From CAYPEL01 sp964409635 (GTDB lineage: Bacteria; Pseudomonadota; Gammaproteobacteria; DSM-19610), in assembly GCA_964409635.1 (NCBI GenBank), contig CAYPEL010000008.1, forward strand, positions 1-34,655: DNA of 34,655 nucleotides. Reading direction: 5' to 3'. Below are positions 15,619 to 22,734 of the stretch, in pieces; within the stretch, counting starts at the first letter, position 1, and the number at the start of each line of letters is the position of its first letter. Under the pieces are notes generated by a model that was not told the DNA's origin, did not search any database, and worked only from the letters and a program-made list of their open reading frames with translations. The position numbers and the translations under genes are program-made.

Positions 15619-16218
15619 ATGAAGAAATTACTATTGCGCAGCTCAGCACCGGTACTAATACTATTAGCCGTTGCAGCGGGTCTGTTTGCCTCAAACATAC
15701 ATACATTTAACCGGCTAACAGACGAAGCGCTGATTGCGAAACTGCGTTTTAGCCAAGTATCAGAACAAGCCTATCGGGTCGAATTACGCACGGGCGATTT
15801 TTGCCAGCCGCGTCACTACCAGATTTACGGTGATGAGTGGCGTATCGATGCACGATTTCTGAAATGGAAACCCTGGGCGAACTTGCTGGGTATGGACGCC
15901 ATGTACCGCCTGGAACGCCTGGGTGGGCGTTACCGGAATATTCAGGATGAAAACACCGGTAAACATCTTGCGCACGATATTTCAGAACAACCTGTTATTG
16001 ATCTGATCCAGTATGCACAACGATCCTGGGCGGGCTGGATGCCTGTTGATACCCAGTTTGGTAGCTCTGTTTACGAGCAAATAGACCCGGCGGCTATCTA
16101 CCTGGTCTACCGTTCCCAGGCCGGGATCCTCATCAGGAAAGAGCCGCTATCCTCTGTAAAATATGAAAACGGTACGCTGGTAATTCCGATAGAAAAAGCC
16201 TGCCCACCTTCCGGGTAA
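15619..16218 (+). CDS. Membrane-anchored protein of unknown function between glmM and tpiA
   Basis: 199 residues from the ATG at 15619, chosen because it begins right before a basic-hydrophobic anchor (MKKLLLRSSAPVLILLAVAA) with one membrane segment at about 9-26. A longer frame opens at 15571 with TTG but adds an unlikely hydrophilic leader. The rest is probably periplasmic, with aromatic-rich strands (YRVELRTGDFCQPRHYQIYG, RIDARFLKWKPWANLLG) and an acidic/Pro end. Proteins of this size occur here in other gammaproteobacteria and have sometimes been labelled as efflux-pump-like, a label the sequence does not support because there is only one membrane segment. No enzymatic motif is seen. No clear ribosome-binding site. 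Confidence 0.7.
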   Translation: MKKLLLRSSAPVLILLAVAAGLFASNIHTFNRLTDEALIAKLRFSQVSEQAYRVELRTGDFCQPRHYQIYGDEWRIDARFLKWKPWANLLGMDAMYRLERLGGRYRNIQDENTGKHLAHDISEQPVIDLIQYAQRSWAGWMPVDTQFGSSVYEQIDPAAIYLVYRSQAGILIRKEPLSSVKYENGTLVIPIEKACPPSG

Positions 16219-16345
16219 TATAAGCCAAAGCAAGCAGTAAGATTTTTTTACTCGGCGGATATGTGGATAACGTCCGGTGAATATTTGATTTTTCAGCGCC
16301 AGACCGCTACGCTACGCGGCTATTTTAAGGCACTTGGAGGCCGGG

Positions 16346-17098
16346 ATGCGGCAGATATTGGTAGCTGGGAACTGGAAACTGAATGGCTCCTTGAGCAGCG
16401 TTAAACAGCTGGTCGAAGGGCTAAAGGCAGGCGCTGGGGACATCGGTAAAACGGAGGCTGCTGTTTGCCCACCTTTTATCTATATCCCACTGGTATCCAA
16501 TTTATTAGCCGGTAGCCAGATCGCCCTGGGTTCGCAGGATGTAAGCGATCAGGAATCCGGTGCCTTTACCGGTGAGACTGCAGGCCCGATGCTGAATGAT
16601 TTTGGTTGTAAATATGCCATAGTTGGGCACTCCGAGCGGCGTAGTTTATACGCAGAAGATGACCAGTTTACGGCGCGTAAATTCGCTGCGGCTCGGAAGT
16701 TTGGCCTCAAACCCATTCTTTGTGTCGGCGAGCTGCTTGAAGAGCGCGAGCAGGGTATTACCGAGCAAGTGGTCGCGCGCCAGCTGGATGCAGTGATAGA
16801 TCTCGAAGGTGTGGCGGCACTAAATGATGCGGTCATTGCGTATGAGCCGGTGTGGGCAATTGGTACGGGTAAAACAGCATCGCCGGATCAGGCGCAGGAG
16901 GTACACGCCTTCATCCGCAAAAAACTTAATGGCCTGGATGCAGGCGTTGCGGAAAAAGTACAAATTCTCTATGGTGGCAGCGTGAAAGGCGCGAATGCCA
17001 AAGAGTTATTTGCGATGGCGGATATCGACGGTGGCCTGATTGGTGGCGCGTCATTACAGGCAGAAGAGTTCCTTGCGATTTGCAAGGCAGGAAATTAA
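16346..17098 (+). CDS. tpiA: Triosephosphate isomerase
   Basis: 250 residues. The ATG at 16346 follows GGAGG at 16336-16340; a TTG at 16334 overlaps that site and is not the start. It interconverts dihydroxyacetone phosphate and glyceraldehyde-3-phosphate in glycolysis/gluconeogenesis. The catalytic Lys is in AGNWKLNGS, the electrophile His in VGHSERR, the base Glu in AYEPVWAIGTGK (which also starts the flexible loop), and the phosphate-binding YGGSVKGAN and GGASL loops follow. It is followed by secG, the common tpiA-secG pair. Confidence 0.97.
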   Translation: MRQILVAGNWKLNGSLSSVKQLVEGLKAGAGDIGKTEAAVCPPFIYIPLVSNLLAGSQIALGSQDVSDQESGAFTGETAGPMLNDFGCKYAIVGHSERRSLYAEDDQFTARKFAAARKFGLKPILCVGELLEEREQGITEQVVARQLDAVIDLEGVAALNDAVIAYEPVWAIGTGKTASPDQAQEVHAFIRKKLNGLDAGVAEKVQILYGGSVKGANAKELFAMADIDGGLIGGASLQAEEFLAICKAGN

Positions 17099-17142
17099 TT
17101 CACAAAGTTTGAAGCGCTGATCACGCGTTTCAGGATGGTTAA

Positions 17143-17556
17143 ATGTTTCAGATATTTCTGATTGTTCAAGTAATAATAGGTCTTAGTATTATCGGTCTTG
17201 TGTTATTGCAACAGGGTAAAGGCGCCGACATGGGTGCAGCCTTTGGCAGTGGCTCTTCGGGCACCGTATTTGGTGCGCGTGGCGGCGGTACTTTCTTTAC
17301 CCGGTTGACAGGTGTCCTGGCGGCGGCTTTTTTTGCCAACAGTGTTTTGTTGTCTTCGCCCTTGGTTTATGACCGCAACGATTCAGTGACTAGCGTGACT
17401 AAACCAATCACAGAAACTGTAGACGAGGGTGGGGAAGTGGTAATAGATGAATCAGCGATTGATTTACCTCCCGCTGACTTGCCAGACGTTCCGGCGCCGG
17501 ACGCTGAGAGTGGCCTAGGTCAGATGCCGGCGATTGCCGACGATTTGCCTGAATAG
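17143..17556 (+). CDS. secG: Preprotein translocase subunit SecG
   Basis: 137 residues. Two membrane segments, at about residues 2-22 and 55-72, flank the conserved cytoplasmic loop LLQQGKGADMGAAFGSGSSG, including GSSGTVFGARGGGTF. SecG is the small accessory subunit of SecYEG and helps SecA cycling. The C-terminal tail (about 80-137) is acidic and Pro-rich (DLPPADLPDVPAPDAESG), which is common in gammaproteobacterial SecG. It ends 18 bp before tRNA-Leu, so the tRNA is probably read from the same transcript. Confidence 0.95.
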   Translation: MFQIFLIVQVIIGLSIIGLVLLQQGKGADMGAAFGSGSSGTVFGARGGGTFFTRLTGVLAAAFFANSVLLSSPLVYDRNDSVTSVTKPITETVDEGGEVVIDESAIDLPPADLPDVPAPDAESGLGQMPAIADDLPE

Positions 17557-17574
17557 GTACCGGAAAAAATTACA

Positions 17575-17659
17575 GCCGACGTGGTGGAATTGGTAGACAC
17601 GCTGTCTTGAGGGGGCAGTGGCGAAAGCTGTGCCGGTTCGACTCCGGCCGTCGGCACCA
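17575..17659 (+). tRNA. tRNA-Leu(GAG)
   Basis: 85 nt including an encoded CCA. The acceptor arm GCCGACG/CGTCGGC is fully paired, with discriminator A. The anticodon stem CTGTC/GGCAG holds the loop TTGAGGG (anticodon GAG, decoding CUY). It has the long variable arm of class II tRNAs and a T-arm CCGGTTCGACTCCGG. A tRNA-Leu after secG is the standard gammaproteobacterial context. Confidence 0.97.
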
Positions 17660-17770
17660 TAAACAGAACTGAAATATACGCTTGCTAACCATGGGCTTGT
17701 CCAGCAGGCTTCTCATGGGCATTTTTTATGGCCCCAGAAGTATAATTAACTTACTGATTTTGTTAAAAAA

Positions 17771-17817
17771 GCAAACCATTCGTTTGCTTGACACTTATTC
17801 ACCTACTGGCCTAGACT
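17771..17817 (+). promoter_or_regulatory. Likely nuo operon promoter with upstream inverted repeat
   Basis: TTGACA (17788-17793, perfect) and TAGACT (17812-17817, 4/6) are separated by 18 bp. A GCAAAC-CATTC-GTTTGC inverted repeat (17771-17787) abuts the -35 and could be an operator or the terminator stem of the tRNA transcript, though it lacks a T-run. The inferred leader to nuoA is about 65 nt. The 228-bp gap between tRNA-Leu and nuoA shows nothing else I can support. Confidence 0.6.
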
Positions 17818-17887
17818 GCGGAACGCTACGCAGTACACCACGCATAACAAAACCAGGTGGCTGTAAACCGTGCTGGAGGATGGTGCT

Positions 17888-18244
17888 ATGCTCGAAAATT
17901 ACCTGCCAATTCTGCTCTTTATCGCAGTAGGAATCGGTTTTGGCTTGGGGCCAATCATTATTGGTTTTTTGCTGGGGCCGAGAAAACCCTACAGCGAAAA
18001 ACTGTCGCCTTACGAATGTGGCTTCGAAGCCTTCGAAGATACGCGCATGCGTTTTGACGTACGTTACTACCTGGTGGCTATTCTATTCATCATTTTCGAT
18101 CTGGAAATTGCCTTCCTGTTTCCCTGGGCCGTGGTGCTCGATCAAATTGGCTGGTTTGGCTACATCGCTATGATGATTTTCCTCGGTATCCTGGTGATCG
18201 GTTTCATCTACGAGTGGAAGAAGGGTGCTCTGGAATGGGAGTAG
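17888..18244 (+). CDS. nuoA: NADH-quinone oxidoreductase subunit A
   Basis: 118 residues with three membrane segments (about 5-25, 62-82, 90-110). The family signature is present: SPYECGFEAFEDTRMRFDVR, with the loop Cys, and FDLEIAFLFPWAV. The ATG at 17888 follows GGAGGA (17875-17880) with a 7-base spacer; a GTG at 17870 lies upstream of that site and is not chosen. It is the membrane-arm subunit at the junction with NuoB/D/H near the quinone channel. First gene of the nuo operon. Confidence 0.96.
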   Translation: MLENYLPILLFIAVGIGFGLGPIIIGFLLGPRKPYSEKLSPYECGFEAFEDTRMRFDVRYYLVAILFIIFDLEIAFLFPWAVVLDQIGWFGYIAMMIFLGILVIGFIYEWKKGALEWE

Positions 18245-18275
18245 CGGCACGCGCAGCAAGCAAAGGCTCCGAGGA

Positions 18276-18295
18276 GCGGAGGTGTGCACGTCCGC
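18276..18295. repeat. Small hairpin in the nuoA-nuoB gap
   Basis: GCGGA/TCCGC plus inner GTG/CAC pair with one mismatch, over 20 bp. The gap is 139 bp, long for neighbours in this operon. No T-run follows, so it is not a terminator; it may be an mRNA processing or stability element. Confidence 0.4.
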
Positions 18296-18383
18296 CAGTG
18301 ACGCTGTCGACACTTACTTTTGCATTGCGTTTGTCCCGTAAAGTTTTTAAACATTCTTTCTGTTTTCTAAGGGTACCCTGCTA

Positions 18384-18860
18384 ATGGGTGTCGAAGGCAT
18401 CCTTGAAGAAGGTTTTGTCACCACTTCAGCTGACAAGCTGATTAACTGGGCGCGTACCGGTTCGATGTGGCCGATGACGTTTGGTCTGGCATGTTGCGCA
18501 GTTGAAATGATGCAGGCAGGTGCCTCACGTTATGACCTGGATCGCTTTGGTATCGTATTCCGGCCTAGTCCACGCCAGTCAGATGTGATGATTGTGGCGG
18601 GCACTTTGTGTAACAAGATGGCGCCGGCATTGCGTAAAGTCTACGACCAGATGGCAGAACCTCGCTGGGTTATTTCGATGGGTTCCTGTGCCAATGGCGG
18701 GGGTTACTACCACTATTCATATGCTGTTGTCAGGGGCTGTGACCGTATTGTCCCGGTTGATGTCTATGTTCCGGGTTGTCCTCCCACAGCAGAAGCCTTG
18801 ATATACGGAATTTTGCAGCTACAAAACAAAATCCGTCGCACTAACACGATCGCCCGCTGA
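18384..18860 (+). CDS. nuoB: NADH-quinone oxidoreductase subunit B
   Basis: 158 residues. It carries the terminal [4Fe-4S] cluster N2, the electron donor to quinone. The four ligands are Cys37 and Cys38 (LACCAVEMM), Cys102 (GSCANGGGYY) and Cys132 (PGCPPTAEAL). It is a hydrophilic connecting-arm subunit with the quinone-site face built with NuoD. It follows the operon's unusual 139-bp gap after nuoA. ATG start at 18384; no strong ribosome-binding site is obvious. Confidence 0.97.
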   Translation: MGVEGILEEGFVTTSADKLINWARTGSMWPMTFGLACCAVEMMQAGASRYDLDRFGIVFRPSPRQSDVMIVAGTLCNKMAPALRKVYDQMAEPRWVISMGSCANGGGYYHYSYAVVRGCDRIVPVDVYVPGCPPTAEALIYGILQLQNKIRRTNTIAR

Positions 18861-18878
18861 GTTAAAATAACGATACGC

Positions 18879-19631
18879 ATGAAGCCATCAGCCCTTCAGG
18901 ACAAAGTGCGCGAACGATTCGGTGATCAGCTGCAAAACTGTGGTGTGTCTGTCGGCGAGCTTACGATAGAAGTTTCACCGGCAGATCTGCTGGAGGTTTG
19001 TACGGCGCTGCGCGACGAGCGGGAGTTCCGGTTTGAACAATTAATGGATGTGTGTGGTGTTGACTATGTGGCGTACGGCAATGCCGAGTGGGAAACGGAC
19101 GCTGTAACCAATGCTGGTTTTAGTCGCGGTGTTTCGGTCAATACAGCTGAACGGCTTGCATTTTTGGATGATGAACTGTCGGTAGATACAGCGTCTGGCG
19201 AACGCCGCTTCGCTGCGGTTTATCATTTGTTGTCGGTAATGCATAACCACCGCTTGCGTATCCGGGTCTATGTGCCGGACAACCAATTGCCAGTGGTTCC
19301 ATCTGTGATTAACATCTGGAATGGAGCCGACTGGTTTGAACGTGAAGCGTTCGATTTATTCGGTATTATTTTTGAGGGGCATCCGGATTTGCGGCGTATC
19401 CTGACCGACTATGGCTTCATTGGTCACCCGTTCCGCAAGGACTTTCCGTTATCCGGCAATGTGGAAGTGCGTTACGACCCGGAGCAACGACGCGTCGTGT
19501 ATCAGCCGGTCAGTATTGAACCGCGTGTATTGGTGCCGCGCGTGATCCGCGCGGAGAGCGTGGAACCTGAACAAAAAAAAGTCGTGGATGAAGAAACACA
19601 GGATGAGGCTGACCGCGAGAAGCCTGACTAA
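18879..19631 (+). CDS. nuoC: NADH-quinone oxidoreductase subunit C
   Basis: 250 residues, separate from nuoD (E. coli has a nuoCD fusion). The 30-kDa-subunit signature is FEREAFDLFGIIFEGHPDLR, followed by LTDYGFIGHPFRKDFPLSG. The N-terminal part (FEQLMDVCGVDYVAYG) is typical. Residues 70-105 include a lineage-type insert, and the C-terminal 25 residues are acidic and charged (QDEADREKPD). It stabilises the hydrophilic arm next to NuoB and NuoD. It ends 2 bp before nuoD. Confidence 0.96.
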   Translation: MKPSALQDKVRERFGDQLQNCGVSVGELTIEVSPADLLEVCTALRDEREFRFEQLMDVCGVDYVAYGNAEWETDAVTNAGFSRGVSVNTAERLAFLDDELSVDTASGERRFAAVYHLLSVMHNHRLRIRVYVPDNQLPVVPSVINIWNGADWFEREAFDLFGIIFEGHPDLRRILTDYGFIGHPFRKDFPLSGNVEVRYDPEQRRVVYQPVSIEPRVLVPRVIRAESVEPEQKKVVDEETQDEADREKPD

Positions 19632-19633
19632 TT

Positions 19634-20887
19634 ATGTCTGAAATTCGCAACTACACACTGAACTTTGGACCGCAGCACCCGGCTGCGCACGGTGTGTTGC
19701 GCCTGGTGCTGGAAATGGACGGTGAAGTTGTACAACGCGCCGATCCACACATCGGCCTGTTGCATCGAGGCACCGAAAAGCTCGCCGAAAGTAAACCCTA
19801 CAATCAGAGTATCGGCTATATGGATCGGCTCGACTACGTATCCATGATGTGTAACGAGCATGGTTATGTATTGGCGATGGAGAAATTGTTGGGGGTAGAA
19901 GTACCGATTCGAGCCCAATATATCCGTGTCATGTTTGATGAGATCACCCGTATTCTGAACCACCTGCTCTGGTTGGGGGCGCATGGTTTGGACATCGGCG
20001 CCATGACGATATTCCTGTATACCTTCCGCGAGCGCGAAGATTTAATGGATTGCTATGAAGCCGTTTCCGGTGCGCGGCTGCACGCAACCTATTACCGGCC
20101 GGGTGGTGTGTACCGGGATCTACCGGATCGCATGCCGCAATACGAGACATCCAAGTGGCATGATGAAGCAGATGTTAAACGGCTGAATAAAAACCGCCAG
20201 GGTTCTTTGCTCGATTTTATCGATGATTTCACTCGGCGGTTCCCGGCCTGTGTCGATGAATATGAAACCTTGCTCACCGATAACCGTATCTGGAAGCAAC
20301 GCACCGTGGATATAGGCGTTGTCTCACCAGAACGTGCACTGCAGCTCGGTTTCACCGGGCCCATGCTGCGTGGTTCTGGATTTGCCTGGGATTTGCGTAA
20401 AAAGCAACCGTATGAAGTTTATGACAAGATGGATTTTGATATTCCCGTTGGTGTAAACGGAGATTGTTACGACCGTTACCTGGTGCGTATCGAAGAGATG
20501 CGCCAATCGAACCGGATTGTCAAACAGGCCGCCAATTGGTTACGTAACAACCCGGGCCCGGCTATGACTGACGACCGTAAACTTGCGCCACCACCACGTG
20601 AAGAGATGAAAGCCGATATGGAATCGCTGATTCATCACTTTAAATTATTTACGGAAGGTTTTTGTATTCCGGAAGGTGAGGCTTACGCGGCAATTGAGCA
20701 CCCGAAAGGTGAATTCGGTGTGTATTTAATATCCGATGGCGCAAATAAACCCTACCGCCTGAAAATCCGCGCGCCTGGTTTTGCACATTTATCGGCGCTG
20801 GATGAAATGGCGCGTGGCCATATGTTAGCCGATGTGGTCGCCGTGATTGGTACCCAGGACATCGTGTTTGGTGAAGTTGATCGCTAA
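19634..20887 (+). CDS. nuoD: NADH-quinone oxidoreductase subunit D
   Basis: 417 residues, the 49-kDa subunit that lines the quinone pocket with NuoB. The family start NYTLNFGPQHPAAHGVLRLV is intact, with the quinone-site His in GPQHPAAHG. Also present: HRGTEKL, YMDRLDYVSMM, YRPGGVYRDLP and PKGEFGVYLISDGANKPYR near the C-terminus. It is related to the large subunit of NiFe hydrogenases but lacks the metal-binding cysteines, as expected. It follows nuoC with almost no gap. Confidence 0.98.
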   Translation: MSEIRNYTLNFGPQHPAAHGVLRLVLEMDGEVVQRADPHIGLLHRGTEKLAESKPYNQSIGYMDRLDYVSMMCNEHGYVLAMEKLLGVEVPIRAQYIRVMFDEITRILNHLLWLGAHGLDIGAMTIFLYTFREREDLMDCYEAVSGARLHATYYRPGGVYRDLPDRMPQYETSKWHDEADVKRLNKNRQGSLLDFIDDFTRRFPACVDEYETLLTDNRIWKQRTVDIGVVSPERALQLGFTGPMLRGSGFAWDLRKKQPYEVYDKMDFDIPVGVNGDCYDRYLVRIEEMRQSNRIVKQAANWLRNNPGPAMTDDRKLAPPPREEMKADMESLIHHFKLFTEGFCIPEGEAYAAIEHPKGEFGVYLISDGANKPYRLKIRAPGFAHLSALDEMARGHMLADVVAVIGTQDIVFGEVDR

Positions 20888-20913
20888 TGGCTAAGTGCGC
20901 ATACAGGTTTTAG

Positions 20914-21423
20914 ATGAATATAACTGTACAACTTACTTCTAAATCTTTTGAACTTCCGCCGGAAGTAAAACAGGAAATAGATAGCTGGACTGCCAAGTTT
21001 CCTGCGGATCAAAAGCAGTCAGCTGTGTTGGCCGCCTTGAGTGCAGTGCAACACTTGGAAGGCTATGTCAGCGTCCCGCAAATGGATGCAGTCGCGGATT
21101 ATCTTGGCATGCCAAAGGTGTCGGTATACGAAGTCGCATCGTTTTACTCGATGATTGAAACTCAACCGGTGGGCAGAAACACGGTTGCTTTTTGTAACAA
21201 TATCTCCTGCATGCTCTGTGGCGCCGATGACTTGGTCGCACACGCCGAGCAAAAATTGGGGATCAAGCAGGGTGAGAGCACAGCGGATGGGCGTATTTAT
21301 CTCAAAGCAGAAGAAGAATGCCTGGCGGCTTGTGTCGGTGCGCCTATGATGGCGGTCAACGGCCATTACCATGAGAATCTGACAATTGAAAAACTCGATC
21401 AGATTCTGGACGGCCTGGAGTAG
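20914..21423 (+). CDS. nuoE: NADH-quinone oxidoreductase subunit E
   Basis: 169 residues, the 24-kDa thioredoxin-like subunit with the [2Fe-2S] cluster N1a. The four ligands are in FCNNISC (Cx4C) and CLAAC (Cx3C). The N-terminal helical part includes AVLAALSAVQHLEGYVSV and VSVYEVASFYSMI. It pairs with NuoF in the NADH-dehydrogenase module. It lies 26 bp after nuoD and 3 bp before nuoF. Confidence 0.97.
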   Translation: MNITVQLTSKSFELPPEVKQEIDSWTAKFPADQKQSAVLAALSAVQHLEGYVSVPQMDAVADYLGMPKVSVYEVASFYSMIETQPVGRNTVAFCNNISCMLCGADDLVAHAEQKLGIKQGESTADGRIYLKAEEECLAACVGAPMMAVNGHYHENLTIEKLDQILDGLE

Positions 21424-21426
21424 CGC

Positions 21427-22734
21427 ATGACGAATCAGGTTTGCTTTACAACGCTGCAATATGACCAGCCCTGGACGCTGGAGAATTACCTCAAGACCGG
21501 TGGCTATGAAGCCTGGAAAAAAATTCTGCGCGAGAAGACGCCGCCAGAAGATATTATTGAAGAAGTTAAAAAATCTGCATTGCGCGGCCGCGGTGGCGCG
21601 GGGTTTTCGACTGGCCTGAAGTGGAGCTTTATGCCACGTAACGCGCCGGTGCAAAAATATATCGTCTGCAACTCTGATGAATCCGAACCCGGTACCTGCA
21701 AGGATCGGGATATCCTGCGTTACAACCCGCATGCCTTAATCGAGGGTATGGCGATCGCCGGTTATTCCATAGGTGCAACCATTGGCTACAACTATATGCG
21801 TGGTGAATTTCATCACGAGCCGTATGAGCGCTTTGAGCAAGCGCTCAAAGAAGCCTATGAGGCAGGATTGCTAGGCAGTGATCTGCGAGGTTCTGGCATT
21901 GAGTTCGAGTTATATTCTCACCTGGGCGCTGGTGCCTATATCTGTGGTGAAGAGACCGCGCTGTTGAATTCACTGGAAGGTAAGAAAGGCCAGCCGCGTT
22001 ATAAACCCCCCTTCCCGGCTAACTTTGGTTTGTACGGTAAACCAACAACCATTAACAATACTGAGAGCCTGGCATCCGTGCCCGTAATCATGCGCAATGG
22101 CGCCGACTGGTTCTTGAATCTGGGTCGTCCGAATAACGGGGGTGAAAAAATCTGGTGTGTTTCCGGGCATGTGAACAAACCGGGTAACTATGAAATTCCC
22201 CTGGGCGCCCCGTTCAAGGATTTGCTGGAATTGGCAGGGGGTGTCCGCGACGGCCATCAATTAAAGGCTGTGATTCCTGGCGGTTGTTCCATGCCGGTGA
22301 TGCCTGCTGATTTGATGATGCAAACTGAACTGGATTATGACTCCTTATCTAAAGCTGGAACGGCGCTCGGTTCAGCCGGCATGATCGTGATGGATGATTC
22401 AACCTGCATGGTCAAAGCACTGATGCGGATTTCACGCTTCTATTATGCGGAGTCCTGCGGCCAGTGTACGCCGTGCCGTGAAGGTTGCGGCTGGATGTAC
22501 CGGGTCATCAAACGCATCGAAGCAGGGCAGGGAACGATGGATGACATCGACTTGCTAGAAAGTGCGGCGGGCCAGATCGAAGGCCATACTATTTGCGCCT
22601 TCGGTGATGCGGCCGCCTGGCCGGTGCAAAGTTTCATCAAGCATTTCCGCCACGAATTCGAATACCACATTACCCATAAAAACTGCATGCCTGGAACCAG
22701 CAGTCACCGCACCGGACAGGGGGCGGCCGCATGA
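21427..22734 (+). CDS. nuoF: NADH-quinone oxidoreductase subunit F (NADH- and FMN-binding)
   Basis: 435 residues, the 51-kDa subunit that oxidises NADH. The FMN/NADH-binding motifs are RGRGGAGFSTGLKWSFMP and GAGAYICGEETALLNSLEG. Cluster N3 ligands are in SCGQCTPCREGC (CxxCxxC) plus the Cys in HTICAFGDAAAWPV. It also carries the SLBB-like region between (CVSGHVNKPGNYEIPLG). The stop overlaps the nuoG start (ATGA), consistent with translational coupling. Confidence 0.98.
   Translation: MTNQVCFTTLQYDQPWTLENYLKTGGYEAWKKILREKTPPEDIIEEVKKSALRGRGGAGFSTGLKWSFMPRNAPVQKYIVCNSDESEPGTCKDRDILRYNPHALIEGMAIAGYSIGATIGYNYMRGEFHHEPYERFEQALKEAYEAGLLGSDLRGSGIEFELYSHLGAGAYICGEETALLNSLEGKKGQPRYKPPFPANFGLYGKPTTINNTESLASVPVIMRNGADWFLNLGRPNNGGEKIWCVSGHVNKPGNYEIPLGAPFKDLLELAGGVRDGHQLKAVIPGGCSMPVMPADLMMQTELDYDSLSKAGTALGSAGMIVMDDSTCMVKALMRISRFYYAESCGQCTPCREGCGWMYRVIKRIEAGQGTMDDIDLLESAAGQIEGHTICAFGDAAAWPVQSFIKHFRHEFEYHITHKNCMPGTSSHRTGQGAAA

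Noticed and set aside
17682..17930. Small open frame between tRNA-Leu and nuoA
   Set aside because: It runs through the nuo promoter and into nuoA in another frame; composition is not protein-like.
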